Assembly: GCA_901457705.2 (NCBI GenBank)
Contig: LR590083.2
Coordinates: 4,030,597 to 4,094,596, forward strand
Reading direction: 5' to 3'
DNA: 64,000 bases
DNA from: Beijerinckiaceae bacterium RH AL1
Lineage (GTDB): Bacteria; Pseudomonadota; Alphaproteobacteria; Rhizobiales; Beijerinckiaceae
The notes beneath the pieces are model-generated. The model ran no database searches, was not told where the DNA came from, and saw nothing but the letters and a program-made list of their open reading frames with translations. This document shows, in pieces, positions 49,665-59,042 of this stretch. The position numbers and the translations under genes were made by a program. How positions within the stretch are numbered: the stretch's first letter is position 1; every line of letters begins with the position of its first letter.

Positions 49665-49868
49665 TCAAACGGCGCGGAGGTTGACCGCCGACTCCTTGCC
49701 GCGATCCGGCTTAACCTCGTAGTCGAGCTTCTGGCCCTCGTTGAGGCCGCGCATGCCCGCCTGCTCGACGGCCGAGATGTGAACGAACACATCCTTCCCG
49801 CCGCCATCGGGCTGGATGAAGCCGTATCCCTTGTCGCCGTTGAACCATTTCACAGTGCCGGTAGCCAT
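49665..49868 (-). CDS. Cold-shock-domain protein
   Basis: A 67-residue single-stranded nucleic-acid binding protein. RNP1 is KGYGFIQ and RNP2 is DVFVHI; VKWFNGDKG at the start is typical of the CspA family. It lacks an N- or C-terminal extension. A long frame upstream is only its leader. The 246-bp gap to the next gene leaves room for the long 5' untranslated region usual in csp genes. Confidence 0.95.
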   Translation of the reverse strand: MATGTVKWFNGDKGYGFIQPDGGGKDVFVHISAVEQAGMRGLNEGQKLDYEVKPDRGKESAVNLRAV

Positions 49869-50114
49869 CAAACTTCCAATCTTTAGATCGGCGGCTCCAA
49901 GTCGAGACCGCCGCCTACCAACATACTTCCTCCTCGAAAAAAATCCAGCCCATGTTTTTCGCCGCGTCCCGGAGCTGTTTCTGCAGGAGTTTGCGGCAAA
50001 TGATCTCGATACGTAGGGGAAACAACTTGCCTCCGTCGCTCGCAAGGGCCTATACGACGGTGGGGTCGCGCGACGATACGAGATCGTTCTGCACCGCCTT
50101 CAAGAAAGCGGCGA

Positions 50115-50417
50115 ATGAAAAACGCAGAAAATACTGAGCTGGTGCTCCGCCGTTGCAAGGTCATGAATTGCGTTCTTGAAGGACAGTCGTTCTCGCTCGG
50201 TATCATGGACAGCGAGCTCGGTGGACGCGAGACGGTCGAGGCGACGATGAAGACGATGAGCGCCGCGGGCCTCGTCTCGGCAGGTCGAAACGGCACCTAT
50301 GTTCTGACCGGCGCCGGCGCCGAAGCTATAAAGGGCCTCGCCGCCGGCAAGAAGCCGGGCCACGCAAGAACCGGCAACTGGCAGGCGCGCCGCCAGGAAG
50401 CAAAGCCCGCGACCTAG
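50115..50417 (+). CDS. Small protein with a possible winged-helix fold
   Basis: A 100-residue basic protein. LVLRRCKVMNCVLEGQSFSLG then ETVEATMKTMSAAGLVSAGRNGTYVLTGAGAEAI has the helix-helix-wing rhythm of small DNA-binding proteins, and the last 25 residues are basic. That is a weak inference; no family recognised. It lies divergent from the cold-shock gene and upstream of flhA. Confidence 0.5.
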   Translation: MKNAENTELVLRRCKVMNCVLEGQSFSLGIMDSELGGRETVEATMKTMSAAGLVSAGRNGTYVLTGAGAEAIKGLAAGKKPGHARTGNWQARRQEAKPAT

Positions 50418-50474
50418 CCTCTCCCTACTCTTCGCCTCGGCCTACCACGCCCCACGCAAGCTTCGCGCGCCATC

Positions 50475-52592
50475 ATGGCGGCGAAGACGGGGGCGAGAAT
50501 GGCGGCAGCAGCGATGGCGATGGGCTCGACGCAGGTCGAGCGCAAGAGCACGCGCGACGTCGGCTTCGCGATCGGCATCATCGCGATCCTCTGCGTCTTC
50601 TTCCTGCCGATCCCCTCCTTCCTGATCGACCTCGGGCTCGCCTTCTCGATCGCGCTCTCGGTGCTGATCCTGATGGTCGCGCTGTGGATCCAGAAGCCGC
50701 TCGACTTCTCGGCCTTCCCGACCGTGCTCCTCGTCGCGACCCTGCTCAGGCTGTCGCTCAACATCGCGACCACACGCCGCATCCTCTCCGACGGCGCCGA
50801 GGGCGTCACGGCGGCGGGCTACATCATCGGCGGCTTCTCGCGCCTCGTGATGAGCGGCGACTTCGTCATCGGCCTCATCGTCTTCTCGATCCTCATCACG
50901 GTGAACTTCCTCGTCATCACCAAGGGCGCGACGCGTATCGCCGAGGTCGGCGCGCGGTTCACGCTCGACGCCATACCGGGCAAGCAGATGGCGATCGACG
51001 CCGATCTCAACGCCGGGCTCATCAACGACAAGGAGGCGCAGCGCCGCCGCCGCGAGCTTGAGGAGGAGTCCTCGTTCTTCGGCTCGATGGACGGCGCCTC
51101 GAAGTTCGTGCGCGGCGACGCGGTCGCCGGCCTCATCATCCTCGCCGTCAACATCTTCGGCGGCATCATCATCGGCGCGACGCGGCACGGGATGGAGCTG
51201 TCGGCTGCGGCCGACGTCTACACCAAGCTGTCGGTCGGCGACGGCCTCGTCTCGCAGATCCCCGCGCTGATCGTCTCGCTCGCCGCCGCCCTGCTCGTCT
51301 CGAAGGGCGGCACGCGCGGCTCGGCCGACCAGGCGGTGATCTCGCAGCTCGCCAACTATCCCCGCGCGCTCTTCGTCGCCGCGCTGCTGATGGGCCTGCT
51401 TGCACTGGTGCCGGGCCTGCCGCTGTTCCCGTTCGCGCTGCTCGGCGGCGTGCTCGCCTCCGTCGGCTACGCGATCCCCCGCCGCCGCGCCGAGCGCGCG
51501 GCCGCCGAGGTGGCGAAGGAGAAGGCGGCGGCGCAGGAAGCCCAGGTCGAGGCCGCAAGCTCGATCAAGGAGCAGCTCAAGACCGTCGAGATCGAGCTGG
51601 TGCTCGGCAAGCAGCTCTCCGGCAAGCTGCTCGCGGCGCAAGGCGAGCTCGGCCACCGCGTCGCCAAGCTCCGGCGCAAGTTCGCGCAGCAGTATGGGAT
51701 CGTGGTCCCCGACATCAAGGTCACCGACAGCCTCACGCTGCCGCCCAAGGCCTACCAGATCAAGATCCACGGCACGGTCGTCACGCAGCAGGTGGCCCGC
51801 CTCGGCGAGGTGCTGGTGATCACCGGCGAAGGCCGCCGGCCCAGCGTGCCGGGCGACGAGATGCGCGAGCCGGCCTTCGGCATGAAGGCGATCTCGATCC
51901 CCGAGACCTTCGTCGGCGACCTGACCCGCGAGGGCTTCAAGTGCGTCGACCAGATGTCGGTGCTGCTCACCCATCTCGGCGAGACGATCCGCAACAACCT
52001 CGCGCAGCTGCTCTCCTACAAGGACATGCGCGCGCTGCTCGATCGCTTGGAGCCGGAGTACAAGCGGCTCATCGACGAGATCTCGCCGGCGCATATCTCG
52101 AACTCCGGCCTGCAGGCGATCCTCAAGCTGCTGCTCGCCGAGCGCGTCTCGATCCGCAACCTGCACCTGATCCTCGAGGCGATCGCCGAGATCGTGCCGC
52201 ACGTGCGCCGCTCGGAGCAGGTCGTCGAGCACGTGCGCATGCGCATGGCGCAGCAGATCTGCGGCGATCTCGCCGAGCAGGGCGAGCTGAAGGTGCTGCG
52301 CCTCGGGCCGCGCTGGGACCTCGCCTTCGCGCAGAGCCTCAAGAAGGACGCCAAGACCGACACGACCGACTTCGAGCTCGACCCGCGCATGGTCGAGCAG
52401 TTCGGTACCGAGGCCTCGCCGATCATCCGCGAGAAGATGGACCAGGGCCACGGCTTCGTGCTTCTCGCGACGCCGGAGACGCGCATCTACGTGCGGATGA
52501 TCGTCGAGCGCATGTTCGCGACCGTGCCGGTGCTCTCGCACCTCGAGATCGCCCGCGGCGTGCAGATCAAGGCGCTGGGCGCGATCTCGTGA
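50475..52592 (+). CDS. flhA: FlhA flagellar export gate protein
   Basis: A 705-residue component of the flagellar type III export apparatus. Eight N-terminal membrane helices include [28 protein letters not shown] and [20 protein letters not shown] (the FHIPEP signature region); the cytoplasmic C-domain forms the nonameric ring that receives chaperone-substrate complexes. Start ATG 50475; later ATGs are possible. fliR and a fliJ-like gene follow, forming a small export cluster. Confidence 0.96.
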   Translation: MAAKTGARMAAAAMAMGSTQVERKSTRDVGFAIGIIAILCVFFLPIPSFLIDLGLAFSIALSVLILMVALWIQKPLDFSAFPTVLLVATLLRLSLNIATTRRILSDGAEGVTAAGYIIGGFSRLVMSGDFVIGLIVFSILITVNFLVITKGATRIAEVGARFTLDAIPGKQMAIDADLNAGLINDKEAQRRRRELEEESSFFGSMDGASKFVRGDAVAGLIILAVNIFGGIIIGATRHGMELSAAADVYTKLSVGDGLVSQIPALIVSLAAALLVSKGGTRGSADQAVISQLANYPRALFVAALLMGLLALVPGLPLFPFALLGGVLASVGYAIPRRRAERAAAEVAKEKAAAQEAQVEAASSIKEQLKTVEIELVLGKQLSGKLLAAQGELGHRVAKLRRKFAQQYGIVVPDIKVTDSLTLPPKAYQIKIHGTVVTQQVARLGEVLVITGEGRRPSVPGDEMREPAFGMKAISIPETFVGDLTREGFKCVDQMSVLLTHLGETIRNNLAQLLSYKDMRALLDRLEPEYKRLIDEISPAHISNSGLQAILKLLLAERVSIRNLHLILEAIAEIVPHVRRSEQVVEHVRMRMAQQICGDLAEQGELKVLRLGPRWDLAFAQSLKKDAKTDTTDFELDPRMVEQFGTEASPIIREKMDQGHGFVLLATPETRIYVRMIVERMFATVPVLSHLEIARGVQIKALGAIS

Positions 52593-52647
52593 GGACGCCG
52601 GGCTCACGCCGCGCCCGCCGCGCGGGGAAGAGCTCGCGGCGGCACGC

Positions 52648-53400
52648 ATGACGCCCTCGCCCGATCTCGTCCTCACCGCCTTCGTCGTGTTCTGCCGCAT
52701 CGGCGGCTGCCTGCTGGTGATCCCCGGCTTCTCGAGCCCGCGCGTGCCGGTGCGCGCCCGCCTCTTCGTCGCCATCGCGATCGCGCTGGCGCTGACGCCG
52801 ATCCTGCTCGTCGCGGTGCAGCCGACGATCAAGGACGCGGCGCCGATCGTCGTGCTCGGCCTCATCGTCTCGGAGAGCCTGAAGGGGGTGGTGATCGGGC
52901 TGCTCGGCCGCCTCTTCTTCGCCGCGCTGGAGACGATGACCAGCGCGGTGTCGGTCGGCATCGGCCTCACCGCGAGCATCGGCGGCATCGCCGACGAGGA
53001 GGGCGAGACGCCGACCCTCGTCGCCCTCGTCTCGCTCGTCGCCATGCTGCTCGTATTCGTCACCGACCTGCACTGGGAGCTGTTTCGCGGGCTCGCGGCC
53101 TCCTACGACGTGTTCCCCGTCTCGCACAGCTTCGACCCGCGCGTCGGCATGAACCAGCTCGTCGACGGCGCGACGAAGACCTTTCTCTTCACGCTGCGCA
53201 TCGCGGCGCCGTTCCTGGTCTTCTCGATCGTCGCCAACTTCGCGATCGGCCTTTTGAACAAGCTGGTGCCGGCGATCCCGGTCACCTTCGTCGCGACGCC
53301 GTTCCTCGTCGCCGGCGGGCTGGCGATCTTCTACGTGATCGCGCGACCGGCCTTCGAGATGTTCATCGCCGCGTTCGGCGCCTGGCTGAAGACGGGGTGA
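52648..53400 (+). CDS. fliR: FliR flagellar export gate protein
   Basis: A 250-residue protein with about six helices. FCRIGGCLLVIPGFSSPRVPVRARLFVAIAIALALTP is the FliR opening. It forms the pore of the export gate with FliP and FliQ. Its stop overlaps the GTG of the next gene in GTGA. It lies 55 bp after flhA. Confidence 0.93.
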   Translation: MTPSPDLVLTAFVVFCRIGGCLLVIPGFSSPRVPVRARLFVAIAIALALTPILLVAVQPTIKDAAPIVVLGLIVSESLKGVVIGLLGRLFFAALETMTSAVSVGIGLTASIGGIADEEGETPTLVALVSLVAMLLVFVTDLHWELFRGLAASYDVFPVSHSFDPRVGMNQLVDGATKTFLFTLRIAAPFLVFSIVANFAIGLLNKLVPAIPVTFVATPFLVAGGLAIFYVIARPAFEMFIAAFGAWLKTG

Positions 53401-53798
53401 AGATGGATCGCGCCAAGTCGCTGCAGCGCATCGCCAAGGTGCAGGCCGAGATGGTGAAGCTCTGCGAATGGCGCGTCGCCGCCGCCGATCGGCAGATCGC
53501 CGACCTCGCCGCCGATCGCGCCCGCCTCGCCGACTATGCGGCGAGCGAAGGCTCGCTCGGCGAGGCGCTCGCCAAGATGGCGCTGCGCTCGATGACGACG
53601 ATCGACCGCCGCGACAGCGAGGTGCGGCGCCGCCGCGAGATCGAGAAGGCGCGGCTCGACACGCTGCGCCGCCGCGATCACGCCGTCGCCGCCATGGCCG
53701 ATGCCGCGACGACGGCGGCGCGGCGGGCCGAGGACGCGAGGGAGCTCGTGCTGACGATGGAAGCCTGGCTCGCCCGACAGCAACGACTGTCCCATTGA
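53397..53798 (+). CDS. FliJ-like coiled-coil flagellar protein
   Basis: A 133-residue, highly charged, almost wholly helical protein. KSLQRIAKVQAEMVKLCEWRVAAADRQIADL and the heptad pattern after it resemble FliJ-type proteins of the export apparatus, and its place after fliR supports that. Direct identity is weak. GTG 53397 overlaps the fliR stop; ATG 53403 is equally good. Confidence 0.65.
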   Translation: MKMDRAKSLQRIAKVQAEMVKLCEWRVAAADRQIADLAADRARLADYAASEGSLGEALAKMALRSMTTIDRRDSEVRRRREIEKARLDTLRRRDHAVAAMADAATTAARRAEDARELVLTMEAWLARQQRLSH

Positions 53799-53881
53799 CG
53801 CGGCGGCAACCGCGGGTTGATGGACTCGGTTCAGGGCGCCCTTAGTGTAGATCGCCTCGCATCTGTATTGCGCGAGCGTCC

Positions 53882-55765
53882 ATGCGTTTCGAGCCGCGTA
53901 ACGTCTTTGCTTCGGCGACGCCCTTAAAGGCGCGGCATGGCGCCGACGAGCTGCCGGCCGATCTCGCCTTCCTCGAACCATTCGGCGTGCCGCGGGCGAC
54001 ACTTTTGGGAGCTGCGGCGCAGGCCGCCTTCGAGGGGGCTGACGGACGCAGCGTGCTGATCGCCGAAGGCGCGGTCAGCGAAGCGTTCTACTATCTCGCG
54101 CTCGCGCTTCATCTCGACGTCCCGTTCGAAGCCTCGTGGCCGCGTCTGGCCGCGCATCGAGATGCAAGTGATGCGCTCGCACGCGGCGCCGTTCGCTTTG
54201 CCGACGAGAGGTGCGGATGGCTCGTCGCGCCGGACCGTGCCGCCATCCGCGCGCTGCTCGGGGCTCGGTCGCTCGGGCTCGCGATGCCGAAGATCACGAT
54301 CGCCGCACCGTCCCATTTCGCGGCGCTCGTCTGCCACCGTCATCGCGAGCGGATCGCCCGTCGGGCCAGTCGCGCGCTTCCCGACGTCGCGCCGCGGCTC
54401 AGCGCCTTCGGCGCGCTGCCTCTTTTGGGCATGGTGGCACTCGTCGCGGGACTGTTGGCGCTGATCGGCGGCATTCTGTCCGGCTCGCATCTCGAATGCG
54501 ACGTGTTCGGGGTGATCTTCCTGGCCGGGATCTTGTTTCGCCTGTGGGCCTGCGCGCGCGGCGTCGCCCGTCCGACGGCCATAGACGCCGAGCCGATCCC
54601 CGAGCAAGCGCTCCCGACCTATTCGATCCTCGTGCCCCTGCACGACGAAGCCGAGATGGTGCCCCCGCTCGTCGCGTCCCTCGCGGCGCTCGACTATCCC
54701 TGCGCCAAGCGCGAGGTGCTGTTCCTCATCGAGCCGGAGGATAAGGCGACCCGCGAGGCGCTGCTGGCGCAACGCCTTCCCGCCGGCTTCCGGATCGTCA
54801 ATCTGCCGCCTGGGGCGCCGCGCACCAAGCCGCGCGCGCTCAACGTCGGGCAGCTTCTCGCGCGCGGCGAGCTCGTCACGATCTACGACGCGGAGGACAG
54901 GCCCGAGCCGGACCAGCTTCGCCGCGCCGCGGCCCGCTTCGCCGATGCGCCCGAGACCCTGGCCTGCCTGCAGGCACGCCTCGCGATCTCGAACGGAGCG
55001 GAAGGGCTGCTCGCGAGACTCTTCGCGATCGAGTACGCGGTGCTGTTCGACGTGTTCAATGCCGGGCTCGCGCGCCTCGGGCTTCCCATCCCGCTCGGTG
55101 GGACCTCGAACCATTTCCGTGCCGCGGCGCTGCGCGTGGTCGGCGGCTGGGACGCGTGGAACGTCACCGAGGACGCCGATCTCGGGCTGCGCCTCGCGCG
55201 CTTCGGCTACGCCATCGATGTGCTCGCCTCCACGACGTTCGAGGAAGCGCCGGAGCGGTTCGGCCTGTGGCTCAAGCAGCGCCGGCGGTGGACCAAGGGA
55301 TGGATGCAGACCCTCGTCGTGCTCGCGCGCGACCTGCCCGACGTCGTCCGCGACCTCGGCGCGAAGCGGGCCCTCGTCGTCGCGCTGCTGCTCACCAACC
55401 TCGTCACGGGGCCGCTGCTGACGCCGGTCTTCCTCGCTCTCGTCGTCTGGCATCTCGCGAGGGACGGCGTGCCGGCTCCGCACACGATCGGCGGGATGCT
55501 CGAGACCCTGCTGGCCGTCATGGTGATCGCCGGCGGCGGGCTCGGCGCGCTCTGGCAGGCCTGGCTCGGCGCCCGCCGTCGCGGGCTTCGCGGCTGGATG
55601 AGCCTGCCGGCGATGCTGCCCTACCAGCTGGTGATCGCCGCCGCCTCCTGGCTCGGGCTCTACGACCTGCTCCGCCGGCCGCATCACTGGCACAAGACGC
55701 CGCACGGCGCCGCCGCCAGACGCCGCGTCAGACGACCAGCGTCAGCCGCTTCGCCGCGCGCGTGA
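53882..55765 (+). CDS. Membrane GT2-family glycosyltransferase (XagB-like)
   Basis: A 627-residue processive-type glycosyltransferase. An N-terminal region of about 170 residues recalls the GspE/MshE-N fold found on XagB-type enzymes. Two helices (about 178-230) come next, then the GT-A domain: YSILVPLHDEAEMV, IYDAEDRPEPDQLRRA (DxD-like), TEDADLGLRLARFGY and QRRRWTKGW (Q466-x3-W). Three to four helices close it. It probably exports a surface polysaccharide for attachment or biofilm. Its 3' end overlaps the convergent helicase gene by 38 bp. Confidence 0.85.
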   Translation: MRFEPRNVFASATPLKARHGADELPADLAFLEPFGVPRATLLGAAAQAAFEGADGRSVLIAEGAVSEAFYYLALALHLDVPFEASWPRLAAHRDASDALARGAVRFADERCGWLVAPDRAAIRALLGARSLGLAMPKITIAAPSHFAALVCHRHRERIARRASRALPDVAPRLSAFGALPLLGMVALVAGLLALIGGILSGSHLECDVFGVIFLAGILFRLWACARGVARPTAIDAEPIPEQALPTYSILVPLHDEAEMVPPLVASLAALDYPCAKREVLFLIEPEDKATREALLAQRLPAGFRIVNLPPGAPRTKPRALNVGQLLARGELVTIYDAEDRPEPDQLRRAAARFADAPETLACLQARLAISNGAEGLLARLFAIEYAVLFDVFNAGLARLGLPIPLGGTSNHFRAAALRVVGGWDAWNVTEDADLGLRLARFGYAIDVLASTTFEEAPERFGLWLKQRRRWTKGWMQTLVVLARDLPDVVRDLGAKRALVVALLLTNLVTGPLLTPVFLALVVWHLARDGVPAPHTIGGMLETLLAVMVIAGGGLGALWQAWLGARRRGLRGWMSLPAMLPYQLVIAAASWLGLYDLLRRPHHWHKTPHGAAARRRVRRPASAASPRA

Positions 55766-56906
55766 TGCCGGTGTAGAGCCAGCGGTGACGGTGATCGCGA
55801 AAGGCCCCGCTCTCGTCGAACAGGACGAGATCGTCCCATTGCGAGCCCTGCGCCTTGTGCACGGTGAGCACGTAGCCGAAGTCGAAGGCGTCCGAGTTGC
55901 GGCGGAAGGCCGGCGGCACGCCCTCCTCGCCCACCGTGAAATACTCCGGCCGGATCGCCACGCGCAGCGGGCGGCGCGTCGGCTCGTCCTCCGGAACGAG
56001 GCCGTAGCGCAGCTTGCCCGAGCGCTCGGCCGCTACCGTCTTCACCGTCCACAGGCCGCCGTTGAGCAGGCCCTTCTTCTTGTCGTTGCGCAGGCAGACG
56101 AGCTTCTCGTCCGCCTCGGGATACGGCCCGGTTCGCCCGGCAAGCTCGCGCAGCCGCGCGGTGTAGCCGCGTCGCGTCCGGTTCATGCCGACGAGCACCT
56201 GATCGGCCGCCTGGACGAGGCCGGCGTCGATCTCGGCGCGGCGGATCACCCGGCTCTCCTCGTAGGACCCGAGCGGCACGCGCTCGCCCTCACGCGCCAG
56301 CATGGAGAGGCGGATGATCGGGTTGTCCGCCGCCTGCCGGTGCACTTCCGTCAGCATGATGTCGGGCTCGGCCTCGGTGAAGAAGCCGCCGCCCTTCACC
56401 GGCGGCAGCTGCGCCGGGTCGCCCAGCACCAGCACCGGCTTGCCGAAGGAGAGGAGGTCGCGGCCGAGCTCCTCGTCGACCATCGAGCATTCGTCGATGA
56501 TGATCAGCGCCGCATGCGCCGCCGGGCTGTCGTGGTTCAGGACGAAGGTCGGCTCGTCGGTGTCGCTCTCGCGCAGCCTGTAGATCGTCGAGTGGATGGT
56601 GCGCGCCTCGGGGCAGCCTTTTCCGCGCAGGACGAGGGCCGCCTTGCCGGTGAAGGCGGCGAAGCAGACGTCGCCGTCGATGTCCTCGGCGAGCTGGCGC
56701 GCCAGCGTCGTCTTGCCGGTGCCGGCATAGCCGAACAGGCGGAACACCTGCGGCTCGCCGCGCCGGACCCAGGCCGAGACGGCGGCGAGCGCCGCCTCCT
56801 GCTGCGGCGACCAGGCCACGCGATCAACGCGCGTTGCGAGAGAGCATGGCGCCTGCTTTAGGGTATTTCCGGCCCATACGGGAGCCGGGGGCCTTGGGTC
56901 CTGCAC
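55728..56906 (-). CDS. Superfamily 1 RecD/Dda-like DNA helicase
   Basis: A helicase of 364-393 residues. Walker A is FGYAGTGKTT (58-67), Walker B is IIIDECSMVDEEL, motif III is VLVLGDPAQLPPV, and TVHKAQGSQWDDLVLFDES plus LYTGITRAAKRL are motifs V and VI. It is shorter than RecD, like phage Dda and small RecD2-type enzymes. GTG 56906 is the far start; GTG 56819, just before AWSPQQEAAL, fits the family better. Likely role is DNA repair or replication-fork work. Confidence 0.87.
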   Translation of the reverse strand: MQDPRPPAPVWAGNTLKQAPCSLATRVDRVAWSPQQEAALAAVSAWVRRGEPQVFRLFGYAGTGKTTLARQLAEDIDGDVCFAAFTGKAALVLRGKGCPEARTIHSTIYRLRESDTDEPTFVLNHDSPAAHAALIIIDECSMVDEELGRDLLSFGKPVLVLGDPAQLPPVKGGGFFTEAEPDIMLTEVHRQAADNPIIRLSMLAREGERVPLGSYEESRVIRRAEIDAGLVQAADQVLVGMNRTRRGYTARLRELAGRTGPYPEADEKLVCLRNDKKKGLLNGGLWTVKTVAAERSGKLRYGLVPEDEPTRRPLRVAIRPEYFTVGEEGVPPAFRRNSDAFDFGYVLTVHKAQGSQWDDLVLFDESGAFRDHRHRWLYTGITRAAKRLTLVV

Positions 56907-56986
56907 AGGCCAGCCTGTTGCGGCGCCCCGGCCCTCCGCCTATGGTCCGCCGCCGCGCCCGATGCCATATCGGGCCGCGGGCCTGT

Positions 56987-57061
56987 TGGGGCGTCGCCAA
57001 GCGGTAAGGCAGCGGATTTTGATTCCGCCATACGGAGGTTCGAATCCTCCCGCCCCAGCCA
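56987..57061 (+). tRNA. tRNA-Gln (anticodon TTG)
   Basis: 75 bases with acceptor stem TGGGGCG / CGCCCCA, anticodon stem GCGGA / TCCGC with loop TTTTGAT (anticodon TTG, reads CAA), and T arm GGAGG / CCTCC around TTCGAAT. The CCA end is encoded at 57059-57061. Confidence 0.97.
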
Positions 57062-57168
57062 GTTTCATCGAGCGACAGTATTGCCTGCGCGCCGCGGCCG
57101 CCCGTCAGCGGCAGGCGGCTGCCCCCCCCCGCGAAGCCTCCCGCCGGAGGCTCCGCAGGGCGGCTAGC

Positions 57169-57591
57169 TCAGACGACCTCGATCGTCTTCTGGATGTTGC
57201 CCTTGGTGGCGTGCGAATAGGGGCAGACCACGTCGGCCTTTTGGACCAGCGCCTCGGCTTCGGCCTTGTCGAGGCCGGGGATGTGGACGCGCAGGGCGAC
57301 GGTGATGCCGAAGCCGGTGCCGTCGTCGCGCGGGCCGATGCCGATGTCGGCGCTCACCTTGGTGTCCTCGGCGATCTTGATCTTGCTCTGCGAGGCGACG
57401 TACTTCATCGCGCCGAGGAAGCAGGCGGAATAGCCGACCGAGAACAGCTGCTCCGGATTGGTGCCGGTGGCGCCATTGCCGCCGAGTTCCTTCGGCGTCG
57501 TCAATGTGACGTCGAGGATGTTGTCGTTCGAGGCGCCGTGGCCCTCGCGGCCACCCGTCGCGCTGCCGTGCGCCGTGTAGAGAACCTTCAT
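57169..57591 (-). CDS. Ohr/OsmC-family organic hydroperoxide reductase
   Basis: A 140-residue peroxidase that reduces organic hydroperoxides. The catalytic cysteine pair is C57 (GYSACF) and C123 (DVVCPYSHATKGN), and R15 and E48 of the active site are present; the Ohr rather than OsmC subtype is indicated by CPYSxATKGN. Start ATG 57591 (MKVLYTAHGSATGGREG) replaces a 16-residue extension. No ohrR regulator is adjacent. Confidence 0.93.
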   Translation of the reverse strand: MKVLYTAHGSATGGREGHGASNDNILDVTLTTPKELGGNGATGTNPEQLFSVGYSACFLGAMKYVASQSKIKIAEDTKVSADIGIGPRDDGTGFGITVALRVHIPGLDKAEAEALVQKADVVCPYSHATKGNIQKTIEVV

Positions 57592-57732
57592 GGGCAGAGA
57601 CCTTTCGTTTCGTTGAGGCATCGAAACGATGGCGCACAATCGTTCGAAGTCAACGGCGCTGAAGAAAAGTGGCCGACCGGTCGCTTTCTAGGCGTCCGGC
57701 CCCGAAGTCGTCGGTAGCAGCCGCCTGCGCGG

Positions 57733-58231
57733 CTAGGCCGGGAGCGAGAAGACGACCGGCTCGTAGCCGCGGGCGCTGAGGAAGGTTTTCAGCCCGTCCG
57801 GGTTCAACGAGACGGTCATCGTGTTGGTCAGCGGATGGACGTTCACCGCGTCCGCCGCGAGCAGCTCGTCCTGCAGGTAGACCGTCACCGCGTGGTCGGC
57901 ATCGTTGACGATCGCGAGCGGCGACACGGACCCCGGCGTGACGCCGAGCTTTTCGAGCAGCGCCTCGGCGCTGGCGAAGGAGAGATTGCCCCGCGCACCT
58001 ATCAGCGCCCGCATCGCCTTCAGATCGGCGGTCGCATCGTGCCGCATCGAGACGAGGAAGAAGCTCTTCTTGGCGTCGCGGAGAAACAGGTTCTTCGTGT
58101 GGGCGCCCGGCATGTCGCCGACCTCCGCCAGCATCTCGGCGACGGTCGCCACAGGCGCGTGCCGGTGCACGGTGTGCGCGATGCCGTCGCGAGATAGGTC
58201 GGCGAGCAGGTCATCCGGGGTCTTGGGCCAT
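57733..58231 (-). CDS. YbaK/ProX-type aminoacyl-tRNA deacylase, start region frameshifted
   Basis: A YbaK-fold protein: VATVAEMLAEVGDMPGAHTKNLFLRDAKKSFFLVSM, then SFASAEALLEKLGVTPGSVSPLAIVND and VNVHPLTNTMTVSL are the PrdX/ProX blocks that hydrolyse mischarged tRNA. The family N-terminus (MPKTPDDLLADLSRDGIAHTVHRH) can be read only if one G after the ATG at 58229-58231 is removed; as it stands that ATG gives MAQDPG and stops. AAGGA lies ten bases before that ATG. Translation as written could begin at GTG 58170 and would lack about 20 residues. Confidence 0.75.
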
Positions 58232-58262
58232 CGATGTTCGTCCTTCGTGACGGGTGTTCAAG

Positions 58263-59042
58263 TCAGGCGCGCCGCGCGGGCCCGACGCCGATCCGCTCGA
58301 GGAAGGCGAGGATCTCGCGAGCGGCGACATCGGGGTCGGGTCGCACCAGGACGTTGGCCGCCGCACCATCCGTGGCGCCTGTCGCCGCTTTCAGGCGCTC
58401 GGCGGCGCTGAGACCCGCGGCGCTCTTCAGCATCTTCGGCCGCGCGCGGTACGGCTTCTCCTCGCAGGCCGGCGGCGGCGCAAGCTCAACCTCGGCGCGG
58501 GCCGGCGCCGCATCCGTCAGGATCGTGCCGCGCCGCATGCGGCCGTAGGCGAAGGGCAGCGGCGCCGGCGCATCGAGATGGACTGTGACCACCACCGGCG
58601 TGCGCACCTCGACGCGGCGGCGCGCGCCCCGCGGCAAAGCCTGCTCGACGATCAGCGTCTCCCCGCTCGTGCCCGGCGTGATCGCGATCGCATCGGCGAC
58701 AAGGGCCATGTCGAGCGCGCGCGCCACGGCATAGGGGACGAGCCCGGTCTCCGAGCCGCCCTGGCTGCGGCGGCCGGCGACGATGAGCGGCGGCCGAGAC
58801 CGCGCAAGCTTGGCGACGAGATAGGGGATCGGGTCCTCGTCGGCGCCGATGACGAGGTGGGTCATGCGGTCGAGCCCCCGGCCGAGCGCGTCCGAGGCCG
58901 GCCGGGCCTCGGAGCCGGCATGCACGCCGCGCACGCCCTCCAGGCCGGCGACCAGGCGGATCGCCTGTGCCTCGACGCGCGGCAGCACGGGCTGTGCGGA
59001 GGCGGGATGCGAGCCGGCCGAGAGAAGCACGACGACGCTCAT
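58263..59042 (-). CDS. etfB: Electron-transfer flavoprotein beta subunit (DgcAB-linked)
   Basis: A 259-residue EtfB/FixA-type protein. VRGVHAGSEARPASDALGRGLDRMTHLVIG and PPLIVAGRRSQGGSETGLVPYAVARAL follow the beta-subunit layout, including a typical AMP-binding region. With the alpha subunit it receives electrons from the demethylase next door. It ends the operon; its ATG overlaps the etfA stop by 4 bases. Confidence 0.85.
   Translation of the reverse strand: MSVVVLLSAGSHPASAQPVLPRVEAQAIRLVAGLEGVRGVHAGSEARPASDALGRGLDRMTHLVIGADEDPIPYLVAKLARSRPPLIVAGRRSQGGSETGLVPYAVARALDMALVADAIAITPGTSGETLIVEQALPRGARRRVEVRTPVVVTVHLDAPAPLPFAYGRMRRGTILTDAAPARAEVELAPPPACEEKPYRARPKMLKSAAGLSAAERLKAATGATDGAAANVLVRPDPDVAAREILAFLERIGVGPARRA

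Noticed and set aside
57122-57175. Run of nine C followed by a GCCTCC / GGAGGC hairpin as a terminator of the ohr gene
   Set aside because: Hairpin is short and has no U-tract in either direction; kept only as a sequence oddity that might also be a sequencing risk.
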